64,000 bases of DNA from Thiocapsa rosea. GTDB lineage: Bacteria; Pseudomonadota; Gammaproteobacteria; Chromatiales; Chromatiaceae. Positions 36,965 through 45,571 of the stretch are shown here, in pieces. Each line of letters opens with the position of its first letter. Within the stretch, counting starts at the first letter, position 1. The position numbers were made by a program, and so were the translations under genes. Below the pieces are notes generated by a model that ran no database searches, was not told the DNA's origin, and saw nothing but the letters and a program-made list of their open reading frames with translations. Location of the stretch: assembly GCF_003634315.1 (NCBI RefSeq), contig NZ_RBXL01000001.1, positions 2,212,501-2,276,500 on the forward strand. Reading direction: 5' to 3'.

Positions 36965-39463
36965 ATGACCATCCACGACGTCATCAAGACCCGCCGCGAA
37001 CAACTCGGCCTATCGCTGCGCGCGGCCGCGTCGCGCTGCCGGATCGACCCCGCCCATCTTTCCCGCGTTGAATCCGGGGCAACACCGCCTTCGGAAACCT
37101 TGCTTGCCCGCCTCGCCGAGGCACTTGAAATTCCGCTCGACGAGCTGCTCCTGATCGCAGGGCGACTCCCGCCTTCCTTGCGTCAGCTCGTCGAGAAAGC
37201 CCCTCATCAGGTCGCTGCCGCCCTGACTGATCTTGCCGAAATGATGGTTGCGGAGTCCGGTGAGTCCTACGGTGAGCCAGTGCTCGGCGAATCGAGCATG
37301 CGATCCATTGAGGACGGCTTTCCCTTCGAGCATCTGAGCGACATCGCGGAGGTGGAGAGCTGGCGCAAAGAGGTCTGGCGCCCGATCTACCATACCCACA
37401 AGTGGTGGGCGCAACGCCTCGGCAGCGTGTTCCGGGCGGTGATCCTAGGCTGCGCGACGCCCAAGGGGACGGGGGTCATGGATCTCTATGCGAGCGCCGT
37501 CAAACTGCCGGGACCGGTGATCTACGATCCATTCATGGGCAGCGGAACTACGGTCGGGGAGGCCCACAAGCTGGGTTGTACCGTGATTGGGCGGGACATC
37601 AATCCGGTCGCTTGGCGAGTCGTTCGAACCGCCTTGGCGCCGATCGACCGAACCCGCCTGCTGAATCTGTTCGCCCAACTTGAAGCGACTGCGGCCCCAC
37701 GGATTCGGGCGCTTTACGCCAGCCGGGACGGCAACGGCGAGCCCTGCGATGTCCTCTACTGGTTTTGGGTTAAGCAGCTCGACTGTCCGGATTGCAGTAG
37801 GCCGGTGGATCTGTTCTCGAGCAGGATCTTCGCGAAGCACGCCTATGTGAAGAAGCATCCCGGCGTTCAGGTGAACTGCGCCCACTGCGGCGAGGTGTTT
37901 CCCGCGAAGTTCACCGATCAACTGGTGCGCTGTCCCGCCTGCCAAAAGACCTTCGATCCTCACGCAGGAGCTGCGGTCGGCGCGATCGCCCACTGCGGGC
38001 ATTGCGACAGCCGGTTTCCGATTGCGAAGACCGCACGCGCCCAAGGCGAGCCGCCTCGACACAGGCTCTACGCGAAGCTGGTTCTGCGTGCAGACGGCAC
38101 CAAGGAGTATCTGCGGGCAACGCCCGAGGACGAAGCGGCCTACCAAGACGCCTGTCACGCATTTGATGTCTTAGCGCCGCCGATCCCGCAGGTCGAAATT
38201 CAATCGGGATACAACACCCGCCAGGTCCTGAACTACGGCTATCGCCGTTGGGACCAGTTTTTCAACAGCCGCCAACTGCTAGCCATCGGTCTGCTGGCCG
38301 GTGCGATCGGCGATTTGCCGACGTGTGCGGAGCGGGACGCGCTCTTCATGTTGCTCTCAGGGGTGCTGGAGTTCAACAATCTCTTCGCGAGCTACAAGGG
38401 CGAGGGCACCGGGGCTGTCCGACACATGTTCTCGCACCATGTCCTCAAGCCCGAGCGCAACCCCATCGAGGCTAACCTGTGGGGCACGAGCAAAAGCTCC
38501 GGCTCCTACCTGAACCTGTTTCAATCGCGGCTGCTGCGCGCCGTCGACTACAAGGCCGCGCCCTTCGAGATCACCCTGGACCGATCCGCCGGAAAACAGG
38601 CGGGGCGCAAGCTCTTCGGTAAGAGTCGTCCCATGGGGGCCGACCTACTGGACGCTTGGCCGTCGTCCGGATTGGCGCCTGGCGCGGTCTATCTCTCCTG
38701 TGGGGACTCGGCCGCTACGGATCTCCCCGACCGCTGCGTGGATGCCGTGGTCACGGATCCGCCCTTCTACGACAACGTGCATTATTCCGAGCTGGCTGAT
38801 TTCTTCCATGTCTGGCATCGGCTCTGGTTCGGCGAGGCAGAAGCGGAGACTCCGGACACGACCCGGCATCCTCGGGAGGTGCAGGACACGGAGTCAGACC
38901 GCTTCTCGGACAAACTGAAAGGCGTTTTCACCGAGTGCCATCGCGTTCTCAAGGACGAGGGACTCTTGGTGTTCTCTTACCATCACTCGCGCGAGGATGG
39001 GTGGACGTCGGTGGCCGCCTCGGTGCTCGGGGCCGGTTTCCGGCTGGTTCAGGCCCAACCGGTCAAGGCAGAAATGTCGGTTGCCATGCCGAAACTGGCC
39101 GCTAAGTCGCCGATCGATCTGGATGTGCTGATGGTCTGCCGGAAGGTGGCAGCAGATCGCCGCCCACTGGTCGCGGTCGAGAACGCTCTGGAGGCCGCGG
39201 CGACAGCGGCGACGGAAAAAGTCCGTCGCTTCAACAGCACCGGACGGCACCTGTCGCTCAACGATGTCCGGATCGTCGTCTACAGTCAGGCGCTCGTAGA
39301 GCTTTGCGCGGGCCGAACGGCAGCAGATGGGTTGGTCGCCTTCGAGCATGCCCTGGATGGTTGCGCGTCGATGTCACAAGAGATCCACGAAGAGCAAGGC
39401 AAACAGGTCCAAACTCCAGCCTCAAACCCAACGGACATCGGCGTGCAAGCATCTCTCTTCTGA
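36965..39463 (+). CDS. XRE-HTH/DNA methylase fusion with zinc-ribbon insert
   Basis: 832 residues. Residues 1-65 form an XRE-type helix-turn-helix (TIHDVIKTRREQLGLSLRAA, HLSRVESGATPPS). The methylase part has motif I DPFMGSGTTVGEAHKLGC near residue 187 and catalytic motif IV TDPPFYDNVHYSELAD near 598, the same order as DUF1156-type enzymes. Between them lie four Cys-pair knuckles (CPDC, CAHC, CPAC, CGHC) resembling zinc ribbons. Some 400 residues separate the motifs and probably include target recognition. It is convergent with a PD-(D/E)XK protein gene seven bases away. The N-terminal HTH probably represses its own promoter through the upstream palindrome. Confidence 0.85.
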   Translation: MTIHDVIKTRREQLGLSLRAAASRCRIDPAHLSRVESGATPPSETLLARLAEALEIPLDELLLIAGRLPPSLRQLVEKAPHQVAAALTDLAEMMVAESGESYGEPVLGESSMRSIEDGFPFEHLSDIAEVESWRKEVWRPIYHTHKWWAQRLGSVFRAVILGCATPKGTGVMDLYASAVKLPGPVIYDPFMGSGTTVGEAHKLGCTVIGRDINPVAWRVVRTALAPIDRTRLLNLFAQLEATAAPRIRALYASRDGNGEPCDVLYWFWVKQLDCPDCSRPVDLFSSRIFAKHAYVKKHPGVQVNCAHCGEVFPAKFTDQLVRCPACQKTFDPHAGAAVGAIAHCGHCDSRFPIAKTARAQGEPPRHRLYAKLVLRADGTKEYLRATPEDEAAYQDACHAFDVLAPPIPQVEIQSGYNTRQVLNYGYRRWDQFFNSRQLLAIGLLAGAIGDLPTCAERDALFMLLSGVLEFNNLFASYKGEGTGAVRHMFSHHVLKPERNPIEANLWGTSKSSGSYLNLFQSRLLRAVDYKAAPFEITLDRSAGKQAGRKLFGKSRPMGADLLDAWPSSGLAPGAVYLSCGDSAATDLPDRCVDAVVTDPPFYDNVHYSELADFFHVWHRLWFGEAEAETPDTTRHPREVQDTESDRFSDKLKGVFTECHRVLKDEGLLVFSYHHSREDGWTSVAASVLGAGFRLVQAQPVKAEMSVAMPKLAAKSPIDLDVLMVCRKVAADRRPLVAVENALEAAATAATEKVRRFNSTGRHLSLNDVRIVVYSQALVELCAGRTAADGLVAFEHALDGCASMSQEIHEEQGKQVQTPASNPTDIGVQASLF

Positions 39464-39470
39464 GATCCGA

Positions 39471-40211
39471 TCAGCGCGCTTCGAAGATGTCGAAGCGACG
39501 CCTCTGTCCGGCATCAGCGCGTTTTGTCGTCCGTTTGGTCGCTTTGGTCTTGCCATCCAGGTGGACCTGGTAGCCTTCGAGTGCTTCCGTCGCGACGGTT
39601 CGCTCCAGCACGCCAACCGGAACCAGCCGAGAGTCCGAGACACCGCGATCGGACGGCAGGATAAGACTGCAACGGCCGATTCCGGCCGGGTACACCGCGA
39701 AGGGATGCGGAAAAACATACATCTTCCGATCACGGATGAACCCTTCTCCATAGGATCCAAAGCCCTTGATGGCCTCGTTGACATGTGCGGCCGCGACGAG
39801 ATGATCGGCGTTGATGACGTCGCCATGCGCGATACAGAGCGAATGCACCGGGCGCGGACTCGCGCCGATTCCCGTGTAGAGGAAGAAGACGAGAAACACA
39901 TCCTTGCAGTCCTTCCGGCCGGACGGAATCGTGCTGTTCGAATCGTAGTCCTTGCGGGCCGGTCGACCGTGATTGAAGGCCAGCGATTTGATCTCGTAAC
40001 CCTCGACCGGAGACCTTGCGTCATCGCCGACCCAGAAATCCGGATAGCTGTTGCGACCTTGCGGCGACAATGGCAACCCAAGCGCGGTGACCCGCTCCGC
40101 GAACCAGTCCTGCGGAAAATACTCCTTATCGTTGGCGCTCCGAGGAATCATGTGAAGGCCCGACGCCATCGCGTGATGAGCTGCGAGGAAGATCTCGACG
40201 CTATGTGTCAT
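39471..40211 (-). CDS. PD-(D/E)XK restriction endonuclease-like protein
   Basis: 246 residues. A nuclease core is suggested by YPDFWVGDD near residue 55 and GYEIKSLAF near 73, which gives the P-D-(x)-E-x-K pattern. No other family is recognised. The gene converges on the HTH-methylase gene with seven bases between stop codons, so a restriction-modification pair is likely. In such a pair the HTH of the methylase would delay or limit expression. The C-terminal half (NADHLVAAAHVNEAIKGF, RDRKMYVFPHPFAVY) has no known motif and may contact DNA. Confidence 0.75.
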   Translation of the reverse strand: MTHSVEIFLAAHHAMASGLHMIPRSANDKEYFPQDWFAERVTALGLPLSPQGRNSYPDFWVGDDARSPVEGYEIKSLAFNHGRPARKDYDSNSTIPSGRKDCKDVFLVFFLYTGIGASPRPVHSLCIAHGDVINADHLVAAAHVNEAIKGFGSYGEGFIRDRKMYVFPHPFAVYPAGIGRCSLILPSDRGVSDSRLVPVGVLERTVATEALEGYQVHLDGKTKATKRTTKRADAGQRRRFDIFEAR

Positions 40212-40427
40212 TGAGCCGATGGTCCCAATTCGAAAGGGTGCGATTTTATCGCGCCAAGGACAATCTGAGTACCGCGATCGAGAGGTATCGCAACCGCTTC
40301 AAAGCGGTGGAGTTGCTCCGTCGGGAGTAGACACCCGCCCCTGCCGAGCCGCGGATTCACAGATCGCTGGCTTGGTGCCGCGTCGGCACCGGCCAACTCA
40401 CTGGCCCGAAACTTAAAGAGATTCGCC

Positions 40428-40715
40428 GTGCACTCGAAAACTGAGCCCCTTACCGGCGCAGAACTGGATGCCTGCGAGGCCGAGCGCGATCTGACAGCAG
40501 ACCTGATCGAGGCCATCGGCGAAATGAAGGCCGGCGAGGGACGCGTGGTATGGCCCCCGGCACTGGCCGCGGGACAGGAAACCAGGCTCTCCCAAGCGCA
40601 GTTCGCGAAGTTTCTCGGGGTCTCGGTTCGCACCCTGCAGGGTTGGGAGCAGGGACGCAAGCAACCCAGCTCGTCTTCGAAAACCCGAAGGTCAAGGGGC
40701 CGGTTCGGGACGTGA
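40428..40715 (+). CDS. HTH antitoxin (HigA/NadS-like) with foreign C-terminus
   Basis: 95 residues. Residues 1-80 fit a HigA/NadS-type antitoxin (LIEAIGEMKAGEGRV, LSQAQFAKFLGVSVRTLQGW, EQGRKQPS). After that, the usual C-terminal helix is replaced: another frame over the same bases reads QLVFENPKVKGPVRDVTL, which leads to a GTGA overlap with a PIN remnant. The gene therefore looks fused by deletion to the end of a second TA antitoxin. No RelE-type toxin partner is adjacent. Confidence 0.6.
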   Translation: MHSKTEPLTGAELDACEAERDLTADLIEAIGEMKAGEGRVVWPPALAAGQETRLSQAQFAKFLGVSVRTLQGWEQGRKQPSSSSKTRRSRGRFGT

Positions 40716-40719
40716 CGCT

Positions 40720-40839
40720 GTGAGTGGTTGGCTGCTGGATACCAACCGACACGGCCTGGCCGTGGTGACGCGAGATCCCGGCGATGTTGTTGCTGCGGGC
40801 GTGACCGCCGTCGATCCCTGGATTACCAAGGTGCCGTAG
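40720..40839 (+). pseudogene. PIN toxin remnant with internal deletion
   Basis: The 39-codon frame starts MSGWLLDTN, the normal beginning of a FitB/VapC toxin, and jumps to HGLAVVTRDPGDVVAAGV and TAVDPW, the normal end. About 90 central residues with most catalytic residues are missing. It starts at GTG overlapping the stop of the preceding antitoxin remnant. Confidence 0.75.
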
Positions 40840-41043
40840 ACCGGATCCTGCTTGGTTGGCTGAATGGGGTGGTGGTTGGTTTTGCAAGGTTCGCGCGGAA
40901 GCCGCGCCATCATGGCTCGACGCCGCGGGGAAAAGCGGTCGGAACGGCTTCCGAGTCGAAGCGACTCAAGCAATGCGCTGGACGGCGTCGGCTGCGGTTA
41001 TGGCGATGGCGATGTCGCGAAAGCGACCCGGATGGAGCAAATT

Positions 41044-41352
41044 TCACTTGGCCGATGCGGGCAGCCGCAACAACCGTTCGCCGCGCCAAACGCGGACGAC
41101 ACGAACCCGCTTCGATTCCCGGCGATAGACGATCCGGAAGGGCGGATGGATCAACTCGCGCAGGAATGATTGGCCAAACTCCGGGACAATCCGGCCGATG
41201 TCCGGCTGGTCGGCGAGCAACTCGACCCGCTGGAAGATCTCGGCGACGAGCCGGTCGCCGATCTCCGGCACCCCTTCCGCGCCGTACCATTCCTGGATGC
41301 CCGCCAAGTCGCCGAGCGCGGAATCGGCGAAGCTGATCCCGGCGATGCCCAT
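41044..41352 (-). CDS. RelE/ParE-family toxin
   Basis: 102 residues. The ParE/RelE fold pattern is visible (SFADSALGDLAGIQEWY, VELLADQPDIGRIVPEF, PPFRIVYRRESKRVRVVRV). It follows its antitoxin gene with four bases between them. The pair looks intact. ParE toxins target gyrase and RelE toxins cleave mRNA; the sequence does not decide which. Confidence 0.88.
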   Translation of the reverse strand: MGIAGISFADSALGDLAGIQEWYGAEGVPEIGDRLVAEIFQRVELLADQPDIGRIVPEFGQSFLRELIHPPFRIVYRRESKRVRVVRVWRGERLLRLPASAK

Positions 41353-41356
41353 GCCG

Positions 41357-41626
41357 CTATTTCAAGCCGAATCGTGCCTTGGCCTCGGCTAGGGAAACCT
41401 CGCGGCCGGCGTCCAAGTCGGCCAATCCCGCGACCACCGCGCGCATGAAGGCGCGTTCCTCCGCAGCCTGCTCGTAGTCGGACACGGACTGAATCACCGC
41501 AACCCCGCGCCCTCTGCTGGTAAGCAGCACCGGCCGATGGGCCTCGACAGCGTGTTTGACCACACGGCCGGGGTTGACCTTGAGGTCGGTCAACGGGACC
41601 ACGTCTTCGGAGAATTTCACGCTCAT
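41357..41626 (-). CDS. Phd/YefM-family antitoxin
   Basis: 89 residues. The N-terminal Phd/YefM DNA-binding fold is visible (EDVVPLTDLKVNPGRVVKH, RPVLLTSRGRGVAVIQS), and the C-terminus ends in an acidic helix (LADLDAGREVSLAEAKARF). It represses its own operon with the downstream RelE/ParE toxin. A 193-bp palindromic element begins 15 bases upstream of its ATG, so the promoter must overlap or lie within that element. Confidence 0.88.
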   Translation of the reverse strand: MSVKFSEDVVPLTDLKVNPGRVVKHAVEAHRPVLLTSRGRGVAVIQSVSDYEQAAEERAFMRAVVAGLADLDAGREVSLAEAKARFGLK

Positions 41627-41640
41627 CGTCGCCTCATCTC

Positions 41641-41833
41641 CAAACCGCGCCCGGTGCGGTATGCGTTGTTTGTTGGAGTGGCTTGGCCGCGCCAGCTCCG
41701 ACCACTGTTGGAGTTGGCGCGGTTTAAAGTACTAAGAAATATTAAATTCTAAACCGCGTCTCACTGGGATCGAGGATATCTCCGAAGCCAAACGCACAAT
41801 GGAAACGAGGCATGATGCTCTGGACGCGGTTTA
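41641..41833 (+). repeat. TAAACCGCG element, 193-bp form
   Basis: Closely similar to the 14436-14628 copy, including the AT-rich spacer (AAGAAATATTAAATTC) and module B start TAAACCGCGTCTCACTGGG. The first base is C instead of T. The copy lies just upstream of the Phd/RelE operon and downstream of bciB. Confidence 0.93.
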
Positions 41834-41945
41834 GGCTTGCTTGGCGGCGACAGTAGCACCTGTTAAGTGGTCTGCCAACAGGTTGCTTGGAGGGCGGGTG
41901 CCGCAGCCTCCTGCATCGACACCCTCCGCGGCCCGGTGCGTCCGC

Positions 41946-43232
41946 CTATCCCTCCGACGCAGACTCCGCCGCTGTCGGTGCCAGCGGCCGCCCGAAGGTC
42001 TGCTCGTAAAGCTCCGAGTAGGGCTTGAGGGTCTCGTAGACGTGATCGGGCACCACGCGTGACTCGAACTTGGGGAACTTGCTGCGCACGTAGTTGAGGT
42101 TGCGCAGCAGCTTCATCTCGATGACGGCGCGGGCGAACTCCAGGCCCTTCGGCCCGCGGGTGCGCTGGAGCATGGCGACCAGTTTGCGGATCGGCATCGG
42201 CGGGCGTTTCTGTCCCGGCGGGTGGCTCAGACGCTCCATGTAACGGGGCATTCCGCGGTTGCGGTCGCCGGATTCGGTCAGCTCGCCGATCTCCAGCTCC
42301 GGGCGAAGCATCTCGAAGAGCTCTTCGCCCGTGGGCGTGCGCACCATCACCCACTGCCAGCCGAACGGGGCGCCCATGTAGCCGATGGTGATGTCGCTGA
42401 GTGTGTTGGCGTAGTCGAAACAGGAGAGACAGGACGACGGGAAGATCCCGTGCAGCTTGTCCATCGGGAAGTCGATGTAGTTCAGGCGCTCGACATGCCC
42501 GTCTTCATGGCGCATCCAGAGGCTGAAGTCCTGCATGAACTCGTGATGGACGACGGTCTCGGGCGATTTGGAGACCTGGGCGAGGAAATATTCGAGATCC
42601 GGATAGCTGACGTTGTCGCTGCAGGGGATGCCGATGACGTAGAGGCGCTCCAGACCCAGCTCGGCCTCGGCGGCGCGCAGTTGATGGACCTGGCAGCCGG
42701 TGCCGACGACGGCGAGACGCTTGATGCCTTGCTCGCGCACCGCGTCGATCAGGCCGAGCGCGGGCGAGAGGCAAGGTTTGTTGCCTGCGGTCGCCAGGAC
42801 CTCCTGCGGGGTGCGGGCCAGCACCGGCAGTGCTTTGAAGCGCGTCCCGGGTGCGGCGGCGGTGGTGATGACGGCGTCGACCTTGTCCTGTTCGAGCAGG
42901 CGCGCGCCCAGGGTCGTGACCATCCCGCTCCATTGCGCATGGGGGTTGGGGCGAGCCATCCGCGCGGCATACATGGCGCGATAGATCCCGAAGCGGCCTT
43001 CTTCGCCGGCTTGGCGGGTGCGACCGTGCAGACGCTGCTCGATCCCGCGGGTCTGGTTGCGCACGAAGGTGCAGGTCTGAGACATTAGCAGCTTGAGGCT
43101 GCTGTCGCAGAAGCCGCAGTCGCTACACAGACGCGGACGCCCCTTGAGCCGCTCGTCGCTGCTGAGCAACGAGATCTGGTCGAGTCCCTTCGAAGGACCT
43201 TCTTCCAACGGCGCAATGTCGGTGCTCGTCAT
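41946..43232 (-). CDS. bciB: divinyl (proto)chlorophyllide 8-vinyl reductase, ferredoxin type
   Basis: 428 residues of the FrhB (coenzyme F420 hydrogenase beta subunit) family. Cys-rich iron-sulfur motifs are CSDCGFCDSSL near the N-terminus and SCLSCFDYANTLSDITIGYMG further on; GTGCQVHQLRAAE is the flavin-region segment. In phototrophs this family includes BciB, which reduces the C8-vinyl group of chlorophyllide intermediates, and the related HCAR. Proximity to bchI/bchD/bchO supports BciB. The ATG at 43232 fits the family start. It is divergent from the neighbouring hydrolase gene. Confidence 0.85.
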   Translation of the reverse strand: MTSTDIAPLEEGPSKGLDQISLLSSDERLKGRPRLCSDCGFCDSSLKLLMSQTCTFVRNQTRGIEQRLHGRTRQAGEEGRFGIYRAMYAARMARPNPHAQWSGMVTTLGARLLEQDKVDAVITTAAAPGTRFKALPVLARTPQEVLATAGNKPCLSPALGLIDAVREQGIKRLAVVGTGCQVHQLRAAEAELGLERLYVIGIPCSDNVSYPDLEYFLAQVSKSPETVVHHEFMQDFSLWMRHEDGHVERLNYIDFPMDKLHGIFPSSCLSCFDYANTLSDITIGYMGAPFGWQWVMVRTPTGEELFEMLRPELEIGELTESGDRNRGMPRYMERLSHPPGQKRPPMPIRKLVAMLQRTRGPKGLEFARAVIEMKLLRNLNYVRSKFPKFESRVVPDHVYETLKPYSELYEQTFGRPLAPTAAESASEG

Positions 43233-43319
43233 TTGCTTGCCCCCGGGAGGTTGTGCCTGGGTTCGTGGGCGGCGACGAGCGCCCCGCTCGTGATTGGGCT
43301 CGTCATTGAAGGAACGGAC

Positions 43320-44330
43320 ATGCTTCGAATTCTCCTCAGGGTGTTGGCTGGTCTCGTTGTACTTGTCGTTTTGGCGGTCGTCGCCGGGCCTTTTCTGATC
43401 TCGGGGAAGCCGAGCGACGGGCTTGCCTCCAACGCCGAGGCGGCGTCGGCGGAAAGCCGTTTCGTCGGGATTCCGTTCGTGGGGACCGCGGGGCTTGCGG
43501 TCCATTATCTCGAGCCGCCGTCGCCGGCGTTGTCCGAGGCGCCGTCGGATGCGACGGCCTTCCTACTGCTGCACGGCTTCACCTTCAACGCCTGGACCTG
43601 GCAGCCGGTGCTCGATGCCTTCGCCGCTCGGGGCCGGGCGGTCGCCTACGATCAGCTTCCCTATGGTCTCAGTGCCAAGCCGATGCGGGCCGACTGGGAC
43701 GGTCCGAATCCCTACTCGAAGGATGCCGCCATCACACAGCTCTTCGCGGTGATGGATGCCCTCGGGTTGGAGCGCGCGGTCCTGGTCGGGAATTCCTCGG
43801 GCGGAACGCTCGCCCTGGAGGCTGCGTTGGCGCATCCCGAACGGGTGTCGGCCTTGGTGCTGGTCGCGCCCTGGGTTTATGCCACGCGTCCGACCCTGCC
43901 CGAGTGGTTGGCCAGTCTGCCGCAGATGCGTCGTCTGAGTCTATTGATCGCGCGCAAGTTGGGCGAAGATGGCGCCTTGATGGACCTGTCCTACGCCGAT
44001 GCAACCAAGATCTCGGACGCGCGTCGCGCGCAGTTCGGGATTCACACCCGGATCGCGGGTTGGGATCTCGCCTGGGGCGAGCTGCTGGCCTTGTCGCTCT
44101 CGGCGCCGGTGACGGTGAGTGCGCACCTTGCGGAGGTGAGGATCCCGGTGCTGCTGGTCAGCGGCGAGACCGATCGGCTGGTGCCGATCGAGGACAGTCG
44201 GCGCGTGGCCGAGGCCCTGCCGGATGCGACCTTCGCCGTGATCGAGGGCTGCGGGCATGTTCCGCAGGAAGAATGTCCGCAGGCGTTCGAGGCCGTCGTG
44301 GGCGATTGGCTCGATGCGCGAGGCTTGTGA
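43320..44330 (+). CDS. membrane-anchored alpha/beta hydrolase
   Basis: 336 residues. An N-terminal hydrophobic segment (ILLRVLAGLVVLVVLAVVAG) anchors an alpha/beta hydrolase with LLLHGFTFNAWTWQ, the nucleophile elbow GNSSGG, SGETDRLVPIED (Asp) and EGCGHVPQEECP (His). The catalytic triad looks complete. It lies between bciB and bchI and resembles BchO in overall fold, so it may act on photosynthesis-related substrates, but nothing specific shows this. The ATG at 43320 starts the hydrophobic helix; a longer frame overlaps bciB's start. Confidence 0.8.
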   Translation: MLRILLRVLAGLVVLVVLAVVAGPFLISGKPSDGLASNAEAASAESRFVGIPFVGTAGLAVHYLEPPSPALSEAPSDATAFLLLHGFTFNAWTWQPVLDAFAARGRAVAYDQLPYGLSAKPMRADWDGPNPYSKDAAITQLFAVMDALGLERAVLVGNSSGGTLALEAALAHPERVSALVLVAPWVYATRPTLPEWLASLPQMRRLSLLIARKLGEDGALMDLSYADATKISDARRAQFGIHTRIAGWDLAWGELLALSLSAPVTVSAHLAEVRIPVLLVSGETDRLVPIEDSRRVAEALPDATFAVIEGCGHVPQEECPQAFEAVVGDWLDARGL

Positions 44331-44400
44331 CAACCGTTCCGAAGCCCGTCCAGCACCGATCTCCGGCCCGGGCGCGCTTGGGTCGATGCGAAAAGAAGAT

Positions 44401-44416
44401 AAATCGCACGCGATTT
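44401..44416. promoter_or_regulatory. 16-bp palindrome upstream of bchI
   Basis: AAATCGCACGCGATTT has perfect 7-base arms. It lies about 130 bases before the bchI start in a 215-base leader that has no gene. A transcription-factor site is possible; it does not match the TGTN12ACA PpsR/CrtJ consensus. Confidence 0.35.
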
Positions 44417-44545
44417 GCGCAAAAACGCCTTCGCATTGACCGACTCCGCTTGACCTGACTGAAGTCGGGGCGCTAGGGTCGCGCCCCGTATCCTTCGGTC
44501 CAAGCACACTGCAATTCAATTTCACTGCAACCAGGTTCGCTGCGT

Positions 44546-45571
44546 ATGCCCATCCCGTTTCCGTTTTCCGCTGTCGTCGCCCAGGAGGAGATGAAGCGCT
44601 CCCTGTTGATTGCGGCCATCGATCCCTCGATCGGCGGCGTTCTCGTCTTCGGTGACCGCGGGACGGGTAAGTCCACGGCGATTCGTGGTCTCGCGGCGCT
44701 TCTGCCGAAGATGCGCGCGGTCGATTGCGTCTATAACTGCGACCCTGAGGCGGGCGATGATGCGCTCTGCGCCGAGTGTCGGACCAAGCGCGCCAAAGCT
44801 CCGCTGAAGAGCCGGATGGTGCCGGTGCCGGTGGTGGATCTGCCGCTCGGTGCGACCGAGGACCGGGTCATCGGCGCGCTGGATCTCGAGCGCGCGCTGA
44901 CCAAGGGCGAGAAGGCGTTCGAGCCCGGGCTCCTGGCCCGTGCCCATCGCGGTTTCCTCTACATCGACGAGGTCAACCTGTTGGAGGACCATCTGGTCGA
45001 CTCGCTGCTCGACGTCGCCGCCTCCGGCGAGAACCTGGTCGAGCGCGAGGGTCTGAGTATTCGTCATCCCGCCCGCTTCGTGCTCGTCGGCTCGGGCAAC
45101 CCGGAGGAGGGCGAGCTGCGCCCGCAGCTCCAAGACCGCTTCGGTCTTTCCGTCGAGGTCAAGACCCCGCAGGATCTGCCGACCCGCATGAAGGTCGTGC
45201 GGCTGCGCGACGAGTTCGAGCGCGATCCGCCGGCCTTCGTGCAGAAGTGGAAGCGCCAGGACGGCAAGGTCCGCAGCCAGATCCAGAAGGCGCGTGATTT
45301 TCTCCCGACCGTCGAGGTCCCGGACGCGACCCTCGAGCAGGCGGGACGGCTCTGTATCAAGCTCGGTACCGACGGACTGCGCGGCGAGCTGACCCTCATC
45401 CGCGCCGCCCGCGCCTTTGCGGCACTCAAGGGCGATGACATGGTGCTGGATGCGCATCTGGTTCAGGTGGCGGCCTCCGCGCTTCGGCATCGTCTGCGCC
45501 GCGATCCGCTGGACGAGTCCGGCTCGACCAGCCGCGTCCAGCGCGCGGTCGGGGAGTTGTTCGGGGAATGA
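44546..45571 (+). CDS. bchI: magnesium chelatase ATPase subunit I
   Basis: 341 residues of the AAA+ family. Walker A GDRGTGKST is near residue 37 and Walker B LYIDEVNLLEDH near 138. The sensor segment GSGNPEEGELRPQ follows. With BchD and BchH it inserts Mg2+ into protoporphyrin IX, the first committed step of bacteriochlorophyll synthesis. It overlaps bchD by ATGA. bchH is not in the window. Confidence 0.95.
   Translation: MPIPFPFSAVVAQEEMKRSLLIAAIDPSIGGVLVFGDRGTGKSTAIRGLAALLPKMRAVDCVYNCDPEAGDDALCAECRTKRAKAPLKSRMVPVPVVDLPLGATEDRVIGALDLERALTKGEKAFEPGLLARAHRGFLYIDEVNLLEDHLVDSLLDVAASGENLVEREGLSIRHPARFVLVGSGNPEEGELRPQLQDRFGLSVEVKTPQDLPTRMKVVRLRDEFERDPPAFVQKWKRQDGKVRSQIQKARDFLPTVEVPDATLEQAGRLCIKLGTDGLRGELTLIRAARAFAALKGDDMVLDAHLVQVAASALRHRLRRDPLDESGSTSRVQRAVGELFGE

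Noticed and set aside
40211-40330. 39-residue frame (TTG start) upstream of the HTH antitoxin
   Set aside because: It has no recognisable family, an unusual start and no ribosome-binding site; it may be a gene remnant.
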